NCBI RefSeq assembly: GCF_036075115.1 | Contig: NZ_CP107958.1 | Coordinates: 310,001-374,000, forward strand | Direction of reading: 5' to 3' | Length of the DNA stretch: 64,000 nt | Origin: Streptomyces sp. NBC_00377 | GTDB taxonomy: Bacteria > Actinomycetota > Actinomycetes > Streptomycetales > Streptomycetaceae | Shown here: piece after piece, positions 61,791 to 64,000 of the stretch | How the letters are laid out: each line of letters starts with the position of its first letter | Position numbering within the stretch: position 1 is the first letter of the stretch | Notes under the pieces: generated by a model | Databases searched by the model: none | Told to the model about the DNA's origin: nothing | Seen by the model: only the letters and a program-made list of their open reading frames with translations | Program-made: the position numbers and the translations under genes

Positions 61791-62218
61791 TCCACTTCGC
61801 GTACGGCGTCGGCGAGCACAGCGACACCAAGTACGGCGAGCGCTTCGGCGAAGGAACCCTCGCGGGCCGCAGGGCCCTGCTGTCGGTGACCGCCGGCGGC
61901 CCGGAGCCGCATTACGCCGCCCGCGGGATCAATGGCCCCATCGACGATCTGCTGTTCCCGATCCAGCACGGCATCCTCCACTACCCGGGCATCGAAGTAC
62001 TGCCGCCGTTCGTGCTGTACGGCACCGACCGGATGACTGACGAGGACTACCCGGACGTCGCCAAGGCCTGGGAGCAGCGCCTGCTCACCCTGGAGTCGAC
62101 CGAGCCGATTTCTTTCCGGCGGCAGAACTTCGGTGACTATGAGATCCCCTCGCTGCACCTGAAGGAGGGACTGGAGCCCGCGGGCCGCACGGGTTTCGGG
62201 CTGCACGTGCGGGGCTGA
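61791..62218 (+). pseudogene. NAD(P)H dehydrogenase (quinone)-type flavodoxin-fold enzyme, C-terminal part
   Basis: The plus strand reads 'FAYGVGEHSDTKYGERFGEG', 'GPIDDLLFPIQHGILHYPGI', 'EVLPPFVLYGTDRM' and 'PISFRRQNFGDYEIPSLHLK', ending at TGA 62218. This is the second half of an NQO1/KefF-like oxidoreductase. The flavin-binding N-terminus is missing. It abuts the MmyB remnant in head-to-head orientation. Confidence 0.75.
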
Positions 62219-62361
62219 CCGCGGGAGAGTGAGTCACGGCCCGGTGGAAGCGCCGCGTGTGGTGGCGCCGGCCTCCTGGACGATGCTCCTCGGCTCCGAG
62301 GCGCCGGGCATCCGCCGAAGGGGGCCGCCCGGATGTTGAACGGCCCTGGTGGCAGGGCCGT

Positions 62362-62802
62362 TCAGTAGGGGAGGCGTACGCCGTACAGGGAACGTCCGCC
62401 GACGAGTTCGCGTCCGGTGAGCAGCTCCGGGTCGATGCGCAGGAAGACCTCCTGCGGCGCCGGCGCCCAGGAACGAGGACCGGTCAGCAGCATCCGCGTG
62501 TGCTCGGCGAGGTCGGTCACGACGGCGGCCGCGCCCATGACGACGACGCTCCACCCGGAGTGCGTGGCGGCGTCGACCTCGTCGGCCTCGAAGGCGACCA
62601 GCGCTCCGTCGACCGCGCGCACCAGCTCCGAGGAGGCCGACGTGCGCACCAGCACCGCACCGTCGTGGTCCAGGCAGAAGTTGAAGGGCAGAACGGCGGG
62701 CAGCGCGTGCCGTGTGTACACGATGCGTCCCACCGGCACGGTGGCCAGCAGGCGCAGACACTCCTGCCGGTCGAGTTCGCGGAATCCGTCGTTGGCGTCC
62801 AT
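62362..62802 (-). CDS. Pyridoxamine 5'-phosphate oxidase-fold protein
   Basis: This is a 146-residue split-barrel flavin-binding-type protein ('RLLATVPVGRIVYTRHALPAVLPFNFCLDHDGAVLVRT', 'GWSVVVMGAAAVVTD'). Members bind FMN, F420 or haem and often have unknown reductase roles. In actinobacteria this type is common in DosR-like regulons. ATG 62802 is preceded by AAGAGAAG. It shares the barrel with the next gene. Confidence 0.85.
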   Translation of the reverse strand: MDANDGFRELDRQECLRLLATVPVGRIVYTRHALPAVLPFNFCLDHDGAVLVRTSASSELVRAVDGALVAFEADEVDAATHSGWSVVVMGAAAVVTDLAEHTRMLLTGPRSWAPAPQEVFLRIDPELLTGRELVGGRSLYGVRLPY

Positions 62803-62910
62803 CTGCCTTCTCTTCTCTCACCCGATAATGTGCTGCGCCGGTCCCCCGTCGGGCCGTGCGGCATCCCGGCCGCGAACCGGCGGCCCTGGCCCGTCCGAGA
62901 ACCAACCGGC

Positions 62911-63585
62911 TCAGAGCGTGATGCGGCGGCCCGTGACGGCGTACGGTTCGACGCGCACCCAGACGTCACGCCGACCGCCGGCCCATGGTGTGCTGTGCGC
63001 ACGTCGCGCGAGCAGTTGCGCCTCGCCGAGGTCCGTTACCATGCGCGCGTGGCCGCGCACCAGCACGCTCCAGCCCTGGCTGAACGCGTCGTCTATTCGG
63101 TCGATCTCGAAGGCGACGGGGCTGCCGACCGCGAGGGACGGTGTGGCGCCGTGTGCGGTCCTGAAGACGATCGTGCCGTCGATGACGCTGTAGTTGACGG
63201 GGACGATCACCGGGCCCTGGGCGGTGGGCACCGCGAGCCTTCCGACACCGTGCGTGGAGAGCAGGTCGCCGCACTCGGTCCGGCTCAGCTCGGTGAAGGC
63301 GGGTGAGTGCCCTGCCAGTCCGGGGCCGGGCGGCAGATCGGCGTCCCCTCCGGTGAGCGAGGAGAGCGTGGTCTCCAGGGCTCCCGCCAGTCTGAGCAGC
63401 ACGCCGTGGCTCGGCGAGGCGTCGGGATGTTCCTCCAGGTGCTTCAGGTAGCCGGGGTCCATGCCGGCCCGGCCGGCTGTCTCCTCGCGCGTCAGTGCGA
63501 GTTGGGTGCGGCGGGTGGCGAGCCGGCGGCCCAGATCACCCGACGGCCGTCCCTGCGGCGCCTTCGCCGTGTCTTGTTCGGTCAT
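62911..63585 (-). CDS. HTH (XRE) domain fused to a pyridoxamine 5'-phosphate oxidase-like domain
   Basis: This is a 224-residue fusion. Residues about 15-80 form an XRE helix-turn-helix ('LGRRLATRRTQLALTREETAGRAGMDPGYLKHLEEHPDASPS'). Residues about 95-224 form a split-barrel domain ('VGRLAVPTAQGPVIVPVNYSVIDGTIVFRT', 'GWSVLVRGHARMVTDLGEA'). It may sense a flavin or F420 cofactor and regulate transcription. It lies 20 bases downstream of the zinc dehydrogenase gene, apparently in one operon. Confidence 0.88.
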   Translation of the reverse strand: MTEQDTAKAPQGRPSGDLGRRLATRRTQLALTREETAGRAGMDPGYLKHLEEHPDASPSHGVLLRLAGALETTLSSLTGGDADLPPGPGLAGHSPAFTELSRTECGDLLSTHGVGRLAVPTAQGPVIVPVNYSVIDGTIVFRTAHGATPSLAVGSPVAFEIDRIDDAFSQGWSVLVRGHARMVTDLGEAQLLARRAHSTPWAGGRRDVWVRVEPYAVTGRRITL

Positions 63586-63604
63586 GATCTGTCACGTCCT
63601 CTCG

Positions 63605-64000
63605 TCAGGCCGCCCGGACAGCGATCTCCTCGTGCGACTGCTCGCCGAGGACCACCTTGAGCGCGCCGGTGTCGGCGGCCCGGGCGAACACGTCGTAGGC
63701 CTCCTCCATGCGGTCCAGGGGGAAGGTGTGGGTGACCAGCTGCGCGGTGGGCAGCCGGCCTGCGGCGGCCATCCGCAACAGGGTGGCGTGGAACGGGTGT
63801 CGACCAGACCGGTGGTGATGGTCACGTTCTTGATCCACAGGTCTTCCAGGTGCAGCGTGGCGGGCTTGCCGTGCACGCCGACGGTGGCCACGTGACCGCC
63901 GGGCCGCACCATCCGTGTGCACATCTCGAAGCTTTCCGGCACTCCGACCGCCTCGATGACCACGTCCGCGCCGAGCCCGTCGGTGAGATCGGCGATCAGC
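63605..64000 (-). pseudogene. Zinc-dependent alcohol dehydrogenase, C-terminal part, one frameshift (partial at edge)
   Basis: From the right edge the minus strand reads 'VIEAVGVPESFEMCTRMVRP', 'GGHVATVGVHGKPATLHLED' and 'LWIKNVTITTGLVDT', the Rossmann half of a zinc alcohol dehydrogenase. It then continues in another frame with 'FHATLLRMAAAGRLPTAQLV', 'THTFPLDRMEEAYDVFARAA' and 'GALKVVLGEQSHEEIAV'. The shift at about 63798 (ACACCCGTTCC) would be repaired by one G (CCCGGTTCC). The N-terminal zinc domain lies beyond the window. The gene is either inactivated or mis-sequenced. Confidence 0.8.

Overview
The window reads as one contiguous stretch of chromosome from a Streptomyces or close relative. 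The DNA is very GC-rich with strong third-position G/C bias. GTG and TTG starts are common, stop/start overlaps are frequent, and the families are typical of the genus: XRE regulators of the MmyB type, MerR and TetR regulators, STAS/HATPase pairs, a class E/F-type sortase, PQQ genes and DUF4157 proteins. No rRNA, tRNA or CRISPR array was seen. Family assignments come from motifs read by eye, not from database searches.

Layout. (1) 0-3 kb: the start of a GntR regulator, then leuA behind a leucine-rich leader peptide and hairpin, translationally coupled to an ABC ATPase. (2) 3-12.4 kb: a compact candidate biosynthetic cluster. A truncated class II aaRS-like amino acid:carrier-protein ligase diverges from an MFS exporter. 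These are followed by a cupin, a stand-alone adenylation enzyme, an unknown 176-residue protein, a P450, a stand-alone carrier protein, an SDR and a two-PAS protein ending at a strong terminator; a 3-hydroxyisobutyrate-type dehydrogenase lies beyond. The adenylation-carrier-P450-SDR set matches the logic of beta-oxidation of a carrier-bound amino acid known from novobiocin NovH/I/J/K. (3) 12.4-20 kb: a secreted GH32 fructan hydrolase with a LacI-like operator, a MerR/quinone oxidoreductase pair sharing duplicated operators, and an EF-hand MpaB'-type protein coupled to a cis-prenyltransferase. (4) 20-27 kb: STAS and HATPase genes, a Fic-like toxin-antitoxin pair with a striking operator, an IS982-type remnant, a MerR-PP2C fusion, and a DUF4157 protein with a possible nuclease tail. 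(5) 27-32.3 kb: a catabolic unit in which a phenol-type FAD monooxygenase, a fused maleylacetate reductase/hydroxyquinol dioxygenase and an AraC regulator are arranged for hydroxyquinol breakdown. (6) 32.6-39 kb: a Baeyer-Villiger-like monooxygenase with a TTA codon, then a complete pqqABCDE set behind a secreted PQQ-dependent sugar dehydrogenase. (7) 39-50.9 kb: regulators, a VioB-like ferritin-fold protein, a TPR-like/WD40 pair, and many broken genes. (8) 51-55 kb: a vanadium haloperoxidase/PAP2 enzyme and a sortase with a likely partner. (9) 55.8-64 kb: a stress or dormancy-like island with two universal stress proteins, a GAF histidine kinase, two pyridoxamine-oxidase-fold proteins and a zinc alcohol dehydrogenase.

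Much of 15-64 kb is accessory in character. It holds at least a dozen gene remnants: SDR, LLM, VOC, LysR, PlsC, STAS, MerR and MmyB fragments and IS fragments. Two scars are especially telling, because in each the 3' halves of two oppositely oriented genes lie head to head. Several otherwise clean reading frames are broken by a single missing G or C in a homopolymer, so sequencing error has to be excluded before they are called pseudogenes.
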